Source of the DNA: a virus
Virus record (IMG/VR): IMGVR_UViG_3300036814_001030
Location: 1 to 25,679 of that record
Reading direction: 5' to 3' (one strand)
DNA length: 25,679 nt
The notes beneath the pieces were generated by a model, which was not told where the DNA came from, made no database searches, and saw nothing but the letters and a program-made list of their open reading frames with translations. A program made the translations under genes and the position numbers. Shown here one piece after another: positions 12,954 through 22,800 of this stretch (the stretch's first letter is position 1; each line of letters starts with the position of its first letter).

Positions 12954-14097
12954 ACGAGGCCAAATTTGGCATATGTATAAGATGGTCAAGGTTGGCGGGA
13001 ACAAGGTTGAGATTCGAGAAAGTTCTGGGAAGTCAGTGAAGAGAGATGCTCAAGAAATCTTGGATCGAAGGGTTAGGGAGGTCACGGATGAGATTCTTTA
13101 CGGCAAGAAACATGGGTGGACCGTTGCTGACGGGTGCCGCATGTATTTGTCTGAGAGGAAGCCCCATCAAATTAAAGATGCCTTGTATCACACAGATATT
13201 CTATGCAGATATTGCGCCGACACTCTCATGTCTAAAGTAAGTCGGTACCACTCCACGGTGGCAAAGATGATTGAGGTCAGATTGAACGAGGGCGTGGCAA
13301 ACTCGACAATCAACCACCATCTAAAGGTTCTTCAGAAGATATTGAATGATGCATCCAAGATTTGGAAAGACGAAGATGGGAATGCTTACTTGGACGCAAC
13401 TCCAGTTATTAGGCTTTTGCCTGTGGATGCAACTGAGGGCCACCCCCTGGCGTTGCTGCAAGAGAACAAATTATTCAACCTTCTTCCAGAGTACTTGAGG
13501 GATGCTGGCAAGTTCGTTATGAATACTGGGCTGCGTAATTCAGCGGCGGCTAGGTTGAGGTGGGAATGGGAAGTCGCCATTCCCGAATTAGGAATAACTG
13601 TGTTTGATATCCCTCTGAAATTCAAAGGGGAGCGGGTAGTGGGGATCAAGAATGGTCGCCCTCATCGTGTGGTATTAAACTCTGAAGCAAGGGAGGTTGT
13701 TGAGCGGCGCAGAGGCATCCATCCAGAATTCGTACTCACTAAACCCCGCAATCAGGGAGAGGTTCCTTTCGACTCTTGCAGGGGTCTTTACACCACCAGT
13801 TGGAAAGAGGCGGTGAAGAAGGCTGGCCTGAGAGACTGTCGCGGGCAAGGAAATCATTTCAGGATCCACGATTTGAAACACACATTCGGTTCGCGTCTGA
13901 GAGCGATGGATGTTCGGCTGGAGGATCGAAAGGATTTGCTAGGTCACACCAACGGCGACATCACCACTCATTACTCGGCGGCGGAGACAGAATCTCTGCT
14001 AAATCATGCTGAGAAAGTTGTTTTGTGGAAAAACAAAAAACCATTAATGGCGGCGGTCAGTTCCGTCACACAAAGAACCATAGGGGAAACGATATGA
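12940..14097 (+). CDS. int: Tyrosine recombinase (phage integrase)
   Basis: A 385-aa integrase that would insert the phage genome into the host chromosome. The N-terminal part (to about residue 165) is helical and binds DNA arms and core; the C-terminal part is catalytic. Recognised residues are Arg199 in NTGLRNS, Lys237 in GIKNGRPHRV, His310 in HDLKHTFG, His336 in LLGHTNG and the nucleophile Tyr345 in THYSAAE. The usual second catalytic Arg (HxxR) is Lys313 here. The ATG at 12940 follows a GGGGGG run; the frame is open slightly further upstream. The stop overlaps the next ATG (ATGA). I see no attachment site in the window with certainty. The gene shows the phage is, or recently was, temperate. 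Confidence 0.93.
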   Translation: MGLSKRGQIWHMYKMVKVGGNKVEIRESSGKSVKRDAQEILDRRVREVTDEILYGKKHGWTVADGCRMYLSERKPHQIKDALYHTDILCRYCADTLMSKVSRYHSTVAKMIEVRLNEGVANSTINHHLKVLQKILNDASKIWKDEDGNAYLDATPVIRLLPVDATEGHPLALLQENKLFNLLPEYLRDAGKFVMNTGLRNSAAARLRWEWEVAIPELGITVFDIPLKFKGERVVGIKNGRPHRVVLNSEAREVVERRRGIHPEFVLTKPRNQGEVPFDSCRGLYTTSWKEAVKKAGLRDCRGQGNHFRIHDLKHTFGSRLRAMDVRLEDRKDLLGHTNGDITTHYSAAETESLLNHAEKVVLWKNKKPLMAAVSSVTQRTIGETI

Positions 14098-14630
14098 ATG
14101 GGGTTACTATCACACATACGATATGTGAACGACAATATTGGGAGAGGAGGCGGTCGCCTAACGCAGGAAGTTTTTACTTCGCAGTTGGCTTCTTGCGTCG
14201 CCTTCTCTCCCTTTCGATAGGATATAACAAATCTTGTGGAGTTTGCGGGAGAAGCAAGCACGGCTCACATTTTAAGTGGAAGAGTGGCGCACCCGGTCAG
14301 AGGCCCACATGTAATGATTGCGTTGAGAAATTAAAAAAGGGAGAGCAAAAAATGATGCAGGACACCTCTATAGATGCTTACCATAGCGTGGACCATAAAA
14401 GTTTGGAGAAAAAGGTATTGTCGCACCTTGCCTTATATGCGGATGGGGCAACTTGTGACGAGTTGGAAATAGCAATGAACGGGCGTCACCAATCTATATC
14501 GGCAACCCTGACACATGCAAAGAAGAAGAGGTTTATTGTCGATAGCGGCGAGAGGCGACCCACTCGCTCTGGGAGACAGGCCATAGTCTGGGAACTTAAT
14601 AACAACAAAGGTGATGCGAATGAAATTTAG
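14094..14630 (+). CDS. Zinc-finger plus winged-helix protein, 178 aa
   Basis: The start overlaps the integrase stop (ATGA) with AGGGGAAA ahead. Residues about 45-75 hold CGVCGRSK ... CNDC, a likely four-Cys zinc finger. The C-terminal part (KVLSHLALYADGATCDELEIAMNG, SISATLTHAKKKRFIVDSG) reads as a winged helix-turn-helix of the MarR/GntR-like type. The first 40 residues are encoded by a long inverted repeat (14140-14211) and look unnatural (ERRRSPN, FLRRLLSLS), so the true start may be later. A DNA-binding regulator is likely; the target is unknown. Confidence 0.6.
   Translation: MNGVTITHTICERQYWERRRSPNAGSFYFAVGFLRRLLSLSIGYNKSCGVCGRSKHGSHFKWKSGAPGQRPTCNDCVEKLKKGEQKMMQDTSIDAYHSVDHKSLEKKVLSHLALYADGATCDELEIAMNGRHQSISATLTHAKKKRFIVDSGERRPTRSGRQAIVWELNNNKGDANEI
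14140..14211. repeat. Long imperfect inverted repeat just after the integrase gene
   Basis: The left arm is GGGAGAGGAGGCG (14140-14152), 8 unpaired bases, then ACGCAGGAAG (14161-14170). The right arm is CTTCTTGCGT (14189-14198) followed directly by CGCCTTCTCTCCC (14199-14211). This gives 21 of 23 matched pairs, a bulge and an 18-base loop. There is no T-run, so it is not a standard terminator. It begins 43 bases after the integrase stop. Confidence 0.7.
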
Positions 14631-14865
14631 AAAGCACTTCCAGCGAGACTTATCGATGGCAATAGCGTTCTTGAAAGATGAAGAAACTCTTCAGTCCCAA
14701 GCGGACTCTAATGGGATTACGAGAGAGAGGGTGAGGCAGGTCGTGAATCGAATGCTGAGAATGGCTGGAATGCCTAAGTCAGCGGGGGATAAAACATACA
14801 AACTCCGTAACCTCAAAGGCGACCCAGAAGCAATTGCCTCTATCCGGTCTTTGATCCCGTTATAA
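14620..14865 (+). CDS. Sigma-70 region-4-like HTH protein, about 81 aa
   Basis: The segment LQSQADSNGITRERVRQVVNRMLR has the form of a sigma factor region 4 helix-turn-helix (G-I-T-x-E-R-V-R-Q-V). The gene encodes nothing else of a sigma factor, so it is a stand-alone DNA-binding module. ATG 14620 is preferred (AAAGG about 9 bases ahead); GTG 14611 and ATG 14614 are in frame. It overlaps the upstream gene by 11 bases and ends head-on inside the last gene of the leftward late operon. Confidence 0.65.
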   Translation: MKFRKHFQRDLSMAIAFLKDEETLQSQADSNGITRERVRQVVNRMLRMAGMPKSAGDKTYKLRNLKGDPEAIASIRSLIPL

Positions 14866-15157
14866 TATCCCATTCAATGTCAGTAGTGTGGTCGGAGTCT
14901 CGACTGACTTCGACCTCCTGCTTGATTTCCTTCGGCATCATAGCCAACGCCGCTCGAACATATGTAGAAACATCTTTCTCTCGGCACATTTCAATCGCCT
15001 CTTGACCATGCACCAGCCAATCAGCAAGAAATGCGTCAACGAATGCTGAACTCATCTTGTCTCTTGATCCGACAGGTCTTCCCTTCCGATTAATTCTTGG
15101 GTCATTTTTTAGGAATGGGCGACCCGGACCCTTCTTCATTGAGAAATCGTTAATCAT
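14840..15157 (-). CDS. Hypothetical phage protein, 105 aa
   Basis: It begins with a basic stretch with repeated GRP motifs (KKGPGRPFLKNDP, RKGRPVGSRDK), followed by helices with AALAMMPKEIKQEVEV. This pattern recalls DUF5681-like and terminase-small-subunit-like phage proteins, but I cannot be definite. The ATG overlaps the upstream stop (ATGA), with AGAGGA ahead. Its last 26 bases overlap the end of the opposing gene 14620-14865. Confidence 0.6.
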   Translation of the reverse strand: MINDFSMKKGPGRPFLKNDPRINRKGRPVGSRDKMSSAFVDAFLADWLVHGQEAIEMCREKDVSTYVRAALAMMPKEIKQEVEVSRDSDHTTDIEWDIITGSKTG

Positions 15158-15405
15158 CTTAAATCCTCTGGGAGATGCTCCATGATTTCAGTTCTGAACT
15201 GAAAGGTTTCTGGAGATGAATCGCTAAATGTCCCGCTTTCAGACAATTTCTTGAAGCATACGGCCAATTTTCCTTTCAACGTCTTTACTGACATCAGATG
15301 TTGTTGGAACTGCCCCGTTGTCATTGTCTTAATTGGCGCAACCTTCATGTCATCTCCCGTTTCCACACTTAAATTGTTTTCATAAAATTCAGAACTCATC
15401 TTCAT
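15154..15405 (-). CDS. Hypothetical protein, 83 aa
   Basis: A small protein without a recognised domain; the central part (MTTGQFQQHLMSVKTLKGKLAVCFKKL) is helical and basic, the ends are acidic. Its ATG overlaps the stop of the metallophosphoesterase gene and its stop overlaps the next ATG, both as ATGA, so it is part of a tightly coupled leftward operon. Confidence 0.6.
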   Translation of the reverse strand: MKMSSEFYENNLSVETGDDMKVAPIKTMTTGQFQQHLMSVKTLKGKLAVCFKKLSESGTFSDSSPETFQFRTEIMEHLPEDLR

Positions 15406-16175
15406 CTATCTCGAATTTCTATCTTGTCGAGGAAGTCGGGAAGTTCCATCTTCTCATACTTCCTACACAAGTACTTCGTAGAAAGTTCCATCATATCGTA
15501 ATCACCATCATCAACATCGTGCAACACGATTAATCCACGCCATGTCTCCCGCGCTTGGGGTCCGAGGTAATTTTCTGTATGCAGATAATATGATCCTGCC
15601 ACCAAGGCGCGTTGAACTTGCCCGTTGGGCAATGCTCTCGCGCTAACTTCTTTACCTTGGCGATGTCCCTGACATAGGCTCAATCCAACTCTGGCTAATA
15701 AACTCTGCGCGGTCCCCCCATACGCTCTACCTGTGAAAGGCTGGTAAAAGGCATGAGTAAACCAAACGTTATTCAAACTGAAAACTTCCCGGTAAGGGTG
15801 TGCGATCCATCCCTCTACATCTAGATGGTCCAGACCCAGAAGGTTTTCCAGAACGGGATTGTCGTTCACATACCGAACAAGTCGCTCTTCATGGTTGCCA
15901 AAAATATAATGGAATTCAGGCAACTTCTTGATTCCTTTAAGGCTCTTCCAGAATAACCGCATAGCCTGGTTTCCCGCTGCTATGTCGTTAATTACCCTCT
16001 TGCCTTCAACTTCTTTGCGAGAAGAGTACGAACTCAAGGAGGGAAAGTCCCAATGGTCACCAAGGTGTACAACATGCGTAGGCTTGTAATCTTTGATGGC
16101 CCTCGCGGCCCACCTCATATGATCAATCGGAACTTCGGGTTTTACTTGCGTATCCGGTATTACCAGAATTCTCAC
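15402..16175 (-). CDS. Calcineurin-like metallophosphoesterase
   Basis: A 257-aa enzyme with metal-binding motifs in the usual order: IPDTQ (residues 6-10), GDHWD (39-43), GNHEERL (93-99), then WFTHAF and QGHRQG. This is the di-metal phosphoesterase fold. The first motif has Gln where most members have His (DxH to DxQ), a variant common in phage members. Substrate unknown; phosphodiester or phosphomonoester bonds in nucleic acid or nucleotides are possible. The GTG at 16175 (giving MRILVIPDTQ) is preferred over GTG 16190, because GGAGAGA lies just ahead. It overlaps the upstream gene by 53 bases. Confidence 0.85.
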   Translation of the reverse strand: MRILVIPDTQVKPEVPIDHMRWAARAIKDYKPTHVVHLGDHWDFPSLSSYSSRKEVEGKRVINDIAAGNQAMRLFWKSLKGIKKLPEFHYIFGNHEERLVRYVNDNPVLENLLGLDHLDVEGWIAHPYREVFSLNNVWFTHAFYQPFTGRAYGGTAQSLLARVGLSLCQGHRQGKEVSARALPNGQVQRALVAGSYYLHTENYLGPQARETWRGLIVLHDVDDGDYDMMELSTKYLCRKYEKMELPDFLDKIEIRDR

Positions 16176-16446
16176 TAATCTCTCCCCCACATGGGATTTT
16201 CTTGAGAAGCGTTGTAATAGACATAATCATCCCCCTAGGAATCCGATTTAGACCTGACCAGCATCCGGTATCGGGTAAGTGACTATTCGCCAGAACGACG
16301 AAGTCATGTTTGAATTTCGGTTTCTCAACCAAGTAACCAATCGTGTGAATAACCCACGCGGGCTTCTTCACATAGATTTGCCAGCCACCCTCCTCTTCGG
16401 CGTCAACCCATGACACCATTACAAGATCGTGGCGGCACGCCTTCAT
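16123..16446 (-). CDS. Hypothetical phage protein, 107 aa
   Basis: The segment VMVSWVDAEEEGGWQIYV, then VIHTIGYLVEKP, DFVVLANSH and IPRGMIMSI is a beta-rich pattern shared by small uncharacterised phage proteins I have seen near structural genes. No function known. The ATG overlaps the stop of the lipoprotein gene (ATGA), and its end runs into the metallophosphoesterase gene. Confidence 0.65.
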   Translation of the reverse strand: MKACRHDLVMVSWVDAEEEGGWQIYVKKPAWVIHTIGYLVEKPKFKHDFVVLANSHLPDTGCWSGLNRIPRGMIMSITTLLKKIPCGGEISENSGNTGYASKTRSSD

Positions 16447-16847
16447 TTCTTTCGCTTCTTAGCCTTCTCCAGCGGGCCGGGTAACAACCATCCTAAAATC
16501 ATGGGAATTACGATTATTAAAATAAGTAACCAGCCTCCCATGCTTACGAGATCCCCTAAGAGGGTCCAGAAATTATCGGGCGCACAATTAGACGCTGTAG
16601 TCATGTTCTCTCCTTTCGATGGGGCCATCAAGTCTACACCGGCACTCATTACAGAGGCAGTCAGACCCCCAGCGACCGCCGGCACAAGGGCACCCGAACT
16701 CAATGCAGATGCCGCACCGGCAGCCACCGTCGTAGCCCCCCCTATGAGAGCCGCCTTTTTCCAGATTTGGCACCCCGCCAGACACGCGCTAAGTCCTATA
16801 ATTATCAGTAAACGCAGTGAAATAATCTTTATCTGTGATCTCGACAT
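16443..16847 (-). CDS. Small membrane lipoprotein, 134 aa
   Basis: The N-terminus is a lipoprotein signal: hydrophobic LRLLIIIGLSACLAGC with the lipobox cysteine at residue 26. A Gly/Ala-rich hydrophobic stretch follows (TTVAAGAASALSSG to MSAG). A second membrane span lies at about residues 104-123 (GGWLLILIIVIPMILGW), followed by a strongly basic tail (EKAKKRKK). The gene overlaps the end of the giant virion protein gene by 59 bases. Its role could be in lysis (spanin-like), superinfection exclusion or DNA entry; the sequence does not decide. Confidence 0.7.
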   Translation of the reverse strand: MSRSQIKIISLRLLIIIGLSACLAGCQIWKKAALIGGATTVAAGAASALSSGALVPAVAGGLTASVMSAGVDLMAPSKGENMTTASNCAPDNFWTLLGDLVSMGGWLLILIIVIPMILGWLLPGPLEKAKKRKK

Positions 16848-19800
16848 TTTTATCGCTTGCCTCTCCGTATCTCCACGCGTTCAAGAATGCTCTCCAATCC
16901 CCTTCCGCTTGTTTCCAAACAAGTAGCAATAATTTTTTGCCAACCTGTCGGTAAAGTTTCCTATTAGAGGGGCTGGTCAAATCCCCCGCTCCCCCATAAT
17001 CATATCGCTCTTTATACCCTTCCATATCTGGCTCTTTCCCAAACTTTAGAAACAGTCTTCCCTGCTCTATGAATCTATCAACATACTTTGCCTCTTCTTC
17101 GGTTAGGGTTAACTGGTCCTTCGCGGAGTCCATTAATCCCTTAGTGATCTGCAAGGGGCCATACGCGCTTGACCCATCCTTGGGGGCGAAGGAAGTGCGA
17201 ACAAATGGCTTCAATCTATTTAATCCTCGAAACTCTGCTTTGAATATCCCCTTGTACAGATTATCCGCAAGGCGGCTATCTTCCCCGCTCTCCTTAACCA
17301 TAGATTGCAGAGACGTAACGTCATCGTTATCTTCAATTTCTGTTGAAGCGCCAGCATTACTTATGAAGGAAAACTTCGACTCCTCCTTCTTTTGGGTGGG
17401 TTTATCACCCCATAGGTCATACATTCTCTTGGCGACTCCATTCTTTAATATAATGAGTCGATCAAGTTCTTCGCGCCTCTCCAACGGACTAAGTTCAGAG
17501 TTACCAATAACCTTCATTTGCTTATTTATTTTTCCGATATACGTCGAAGCGTTGTTATAAACCTTGTGCCACTGAAGCAGTTCGCCCTTCTCCGCAAGCA
17601 GAGATCTTTCCTCCTCCACCAGTCCCTCTCGCCTATAATGATTGTAATCAGCCTTGGCGTTATTAACCTTCTTCAACTGTTCATACAGGAACGTCATGGG
17701 GAGGGTGTTGCGTAATGGGCTTTGTGTTATGTACCCCCCAACAGGAATCACTCCGTACATCTGGTCTAATCTCTTACCCTCCAACTCCTTAAAGGACTCA
17801 ATTGGGCTATACACCGTTTCCACCGCTCCGGGTATAACAGAGCCTAGCCAACCAAAGTATCCCTTTATCAAGTGATCAGCCTGAACGGGAGATAAAAAAT
17901 TATCACCGGGCAACTTATCAATTAGTTCTGAAGTAAACACCGCAACATCGGAGGTGTATTTGTACTTCATATTCGTTTTAGAAATGTTACTGATCCGCCA
18001 GCCCAGAGATTCAATCGGTCGGTCCCTAAAACTATCTTTATTCGTGGCTACTTCCAATGCTGGCTTAAACGCTTGGAAACGCCAATCGAATGCCAACTGA
18101 TCATGCAAGATAGACAGGACTCGTTCTCTCACAAAATTTGGATTAGGGCTTTCGTTAATAAAATTTCTGGTAAGAGTTTGGGCTACTGAGGCTATTGCCC
18201 CAATCTCGAAAGGCTTTGGAATTAAGAACCAACCATCAGAAAATGGAATTCTAACCGGCCAGTATGTTTCTTTTTTCCAATTCTCCATGACCTGATATTC
18301 TTCATCGTCCTCCATTCCCAATTCATAAAGGACGCTTGCAAGGGCGATGGTTCCGACAACCCCGAACAGTCTATTTCTCAATGTTTTGTCCCTAGCCGTT
18401 CGCCCCAACTTGTCCAAGCCTTGTACGCGGGCATTGAGGAATGAAATACCACTTATAAAATACTGAGTCGCTACCCACCCACCATGTGAGGAAAAATTTA
18501 AAAGATCACGGGCCTCAAACTGCGCTTGCATGTTCCCGACCTCTCCTACACGGTTCATGTAGAGAGCGACGCGGTTAGCATTCTCCAGTCTATTTCCGAA
18601 ATCCTGGTAAGCGTCCCACCCTTTCGCTAAGAAAGCAGCGCCCTTTTTCCCCGTGTCGAGTACACGCTCCTCCACTTCTTTCTCGGAAGAAGGCCATCCT
18701 CGCTGAACCTGCTTTCGACTAAGTTTAACGGTGCGCCTAAGAGCGGAAGGGTCGTCATGCAGGTAGCCCATTACAAAGGCTCCGCCACCAGCAATCATAT
18801 TTTGATAAACGATACTGTCTTTTTTGGTATTCGCCATTCCCTTAGCAACGTTCCCAAACACGTTATAGGACATCTCACCAACAGCGATGGAATGCAAGGC
18901 GTCGCGAATAAGGTTTCTACTCTTGAATGCCGGACTAGCCGTGACGCCGTAAGTGAACACTCTCTTAAACTTAGATAATGTATTCACACCCGGCAACTGC
19001 CCCGCGCTCCAATTCATTGCGAGAAGGGACTTAAGAACCATTTGGTCATTAACTTCGTACCAAACTTTTTTCCCACCTTTCAAAACATAAATATAGTTAT
19101 CATACTTGTCAGACTTTGCTTTCCGTTTTCCAAATTCAATCTTTGGGACTTCCTTATCTGGAACTAGATTAGCCGCCCCATGAATGACTGCCGCATCTAC
19201 AGCGGCCACACCCGCTCTATTCTTCATAGAAGCGTTGAGGAGGGCCGCCCAATTCATCATTAGGTTCTCAAGAACATCATTTGTTTGTACTTCGCTACCC
19301 TTTAACCTATGGTGTGCAATAAATGCACTAAAATTTACAAAGTCTCCATTCATCGCGGGGCCGCGAACTTTTGTTCGACTACCCTCTTCGAACTCCCGAT
19401 AGAATGGCAGATAGAAATCAGTTAACAAAGCGTTTGCATCCTCTTGGCTAATAGAACCAGACGAAACCGCTAACTGAACAATGTCCTTTTGGAACTTTCC
19501 CAACGCCTTCATTTTCTGGGCGTATAAAAGAGTGCGGCTCTTCCCTGTTACGGTTTTCCCTTTGCCGAGATTCTTGAGATTAGTGATGTCATCTTTTGTA
19601 AAGTGATGCTCCCTCCCTTCATTCATTAATTGACCCGCTCTATGTCCCACAATCCAAGAAAGGAATCTATCAACCTCGCCCTCAAGGGATTCAAGCACGT
19701 CTAACAGACCTTCGCTTCCAGGCTGGAGAAGATACCCATCAAACTTGCCGTCACGCGTGGTCTCCATAGGCCGTCCGAAGTTGAGAACCGCATGTAACAA

Positions 19801-22800
19801 TCCATGAGCATTGTCCGAAAGATGCATCATCTGCCACGCAGTATTCCCCTCTTCTCCCAACAACGCTTTAATACCTCGGTATCGATCAACCGCGCCTTGA
19901 GTCGCCCATAAAGCCCATCTTCCTCTGGCTTGCTCAATGTGCCTCGATAATGCCCAGCGTTTTGTTCTGCCGTTAGTCTCATTGATCAATGCCAGTTGAC
20001 GAGGATTAACGTCATTAGTGGACTGATCTGGGAGGGCAAACATAACTCTCTTGCCGCTAACTACCGGGGTAACCCGTTCCTTTAAGAACCCGGAATCAAC
20101 CGCAACCCCTTCAGACTCAACAATAATTCGATAGGTCTTTCTTCGGTCGATGAAGATGCGCTTAATGTACGAGGTGTAGTTATCAATGCCGCGCCCAGCA
20201 TCTAATCCAGTTATGTGCGCTGGCTTATGGCCTATACGGTGATTGATGTAGAACGACAGGGCGCTCTCCTTCGCTAACGAACCTTGACTGGCAAGCCTTA
20301 TTGCCTTATCGAGATCTGATGGAAGAACCTGGCTCCTCTGGTCACCCATGTTGGAGAAATCCACCACCGGACCAAGCATTGATAATTTCGAACTCTCAAT
20401 GGGAGTGAACCCAAACCGAATTGTCAGCATCGTATCTGAGTCTGCATTTACGAGATGCACGAAGCGTTCTGATGTTGCTCCATCCGTGCTGAAGTTAACC
20501 AACAGGCGGGAACTTTTAGGCAACTGATTAACTCGATCCTGTATATGAGAAAGCGCTTTATCTAATTTGACCTTGGCCTTCTTGTTCTCATGGGGCTGCG
20601 CTCGATTAGATGAGAATGCCTTATTCTTATGGAGTCCAGATAATCTCTTAATTAATATTTTCGGTCGCAAGAAGACATCATCCCTGCCCCGAAGAAGGTT
20701 GAGTAAGATGGCCGCCTCTTGTTCATCCAAAGTATCCAAACGCGGGTCGGCTTGAGTCAGGGAGAAAGCGACCCCGCTGTCAATAACAGTCTTGGGGTTA
20801 AGGCGTCCTTTATATGCTTGTCGCAAAGCGCCCTTGCTTACCCCAAGCAAATCATTCGAGGTTAAGACTATTCCCTTAAAGTACTGTGCAAGAAAGACTC
20901 GAATCTTTGCATATATCTCCCGCACAATCCCGATTTCTTGCGTGCTTGGATCGGTAACAATTTTGGCGATTACCTCTTCAATAAACTGCTCTTCATATTG
21001 AATATTAGGTGTCCCGTCCTTGTTATCCTTATCTAAGAAACTATAGGAAACACCAATGTCATCGAAGTACGGCTTGAGAGCCTTATCCCCACGTCGGGAC
21101 ATGAGTTGGCTAATGAGCGCGCCATAGGCTTTCGCCCCGAGCATTCTTTTGAGTCCGAAATGGACACCAACCTCATGCAACAGCGCCTCCCGACTCTCCC
21201 CTTCCGCTATATTTTCAGAAATTAAATAGGAGATTCCAGTTTCTTTATCGTACATCCCCGGCGGCGCAAAAATAGCAAAGGCAACATCTTGGTGCAGTTC
21301 TTCCGGGAGTTCAGAGACATTAGACAGAATCTTTAAGATCCCTTGAGCCTCTAGACTCTCAATATTTTTTGATCCAAAGGCCGCGCCTAGTTCGAGTCTG
21401 GTTCGATCAACAAAAAACCCGCCTTTGGCGGGTTCTTCTGGTTGGTAAACGACCTTTGATTGGTCGCCGAGAAGGTATGCTACTCGATCAGTTTTGTCAG
21501 TTCTTCTGGAGTCGCGTCCAGGATCAGCCTCTGATTGTGCGCTACGTCCTTCTCCATCCTGTCTTCGAGTTCCTCGGAGTACATGGTCGAATCCCAAGTC
21601 TGGACGTTTTGTGGCGAGGAGTCTTCTCGCGGCTTGTTCATAATCTGTTGCCTCTGATTTTGTATTGTCTGCGCCAAGAATAGCGAATAAATCTTTTTCA
21701 TGGTACCAAATCAACGCTTGCAGGTCGGCTGTCGTTGCGTTTATTCCGTCTTGAGATAAAGCATCCTTAACCTGCGCCATGACTCCGCGCATAAACTTAC
21801 GCTCTGCACCGCCTCTAGGCGCATCTTGTAAATTATTATGAACCTCATGCAATCTTTTAATTAAGTGCTTGTCATCAGTAGTCTTTGCAAACGAAGAGCG
21901 CGACCACTCGCCCGTAAATTCTGCCGCCCATTGAAGTCTCAATTCTTCGTTAGCGATTAGTTCCCGCCGATTGTATCCCATCAAAAGGGGCTTAACTCGT
22001 TGAGCGTCCTTTAACATCAACATCACGTTATTTTGCGTGTTGATCAATTGGGCGACATTTGATGACCTCAATAAATTACCAGTGATTCGGTTCCACGTTC
22101 TAGAGAACCAAAGGTCTGCTGTTAGTGACTCATAATGCCCATTCAAGTTGCCAAAGAAACTTCCGATTTTAGGACCAAGCACAAGAGCGCCGCGCCCCTT
22201 GTGTTCCTTGAGTTCCCCGCTGACTTTATAACCCCTCTCCGCAAGTTCCCTGACGGTGTACTCCCTTTCAAGGAAATCACTTAGAGCAGACAGTCCCTTT
22301 TCATCCACAAGTTTGGCAAGCAACTCATGGTTCAACTTCATTGCTTTAGTTGCTTTGCCTTTACCAAAGACTCTAATCCGTGGCTGATTAGTGCCCTCGG
22401 TATTGCGATAATGCTCATACTGCTCAACCGCGTACTGAAGGTTTTGATCAACGTCTGTGCTTTGAGATGTGATCGCAAGGAACGCCTTCATCATCATCGC
22501 GGAATGCTTATCGGTCAGCAACTCTGGATAGATAACGCCAAAAACCTCCATCATGTTCTGGACTTTCTCTTCATACCAGCCGATGGCATTAGTCTTCTTC
22601 GACAACTGATAACGAATCTCAGCGAGCAAAACCTGTGCGATCTGGTCCCCAGCCTGTTCCGAATGATCATGCGGGGCAATACGACCTTGCTCTCTAGTTC
22701 TTTCCTGCAACCAAAGAGCAACATCGCGATTCCTGATCGCGCCATTGATTCCAGTTCCCTCAATCACCTCGCCTTGCTCTGCCGAAAACAACCCAACAGT

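Noticed and set aside
21154-21177. Zinc metallopeptidase active site in the giant protein
   Set aside because: The motif is HEVGVH, with three residues between Glu and His instead of two, so I do not call it an active peptidase.
21369-21683. A 104-codon frame on the plus strand opposite the nested gene
   Set aside because: It is antisense to the nested gene and terminator, has no ribosome-binding site, and its Leu/Arg/Val-rich composition is typical of a shadow frame.
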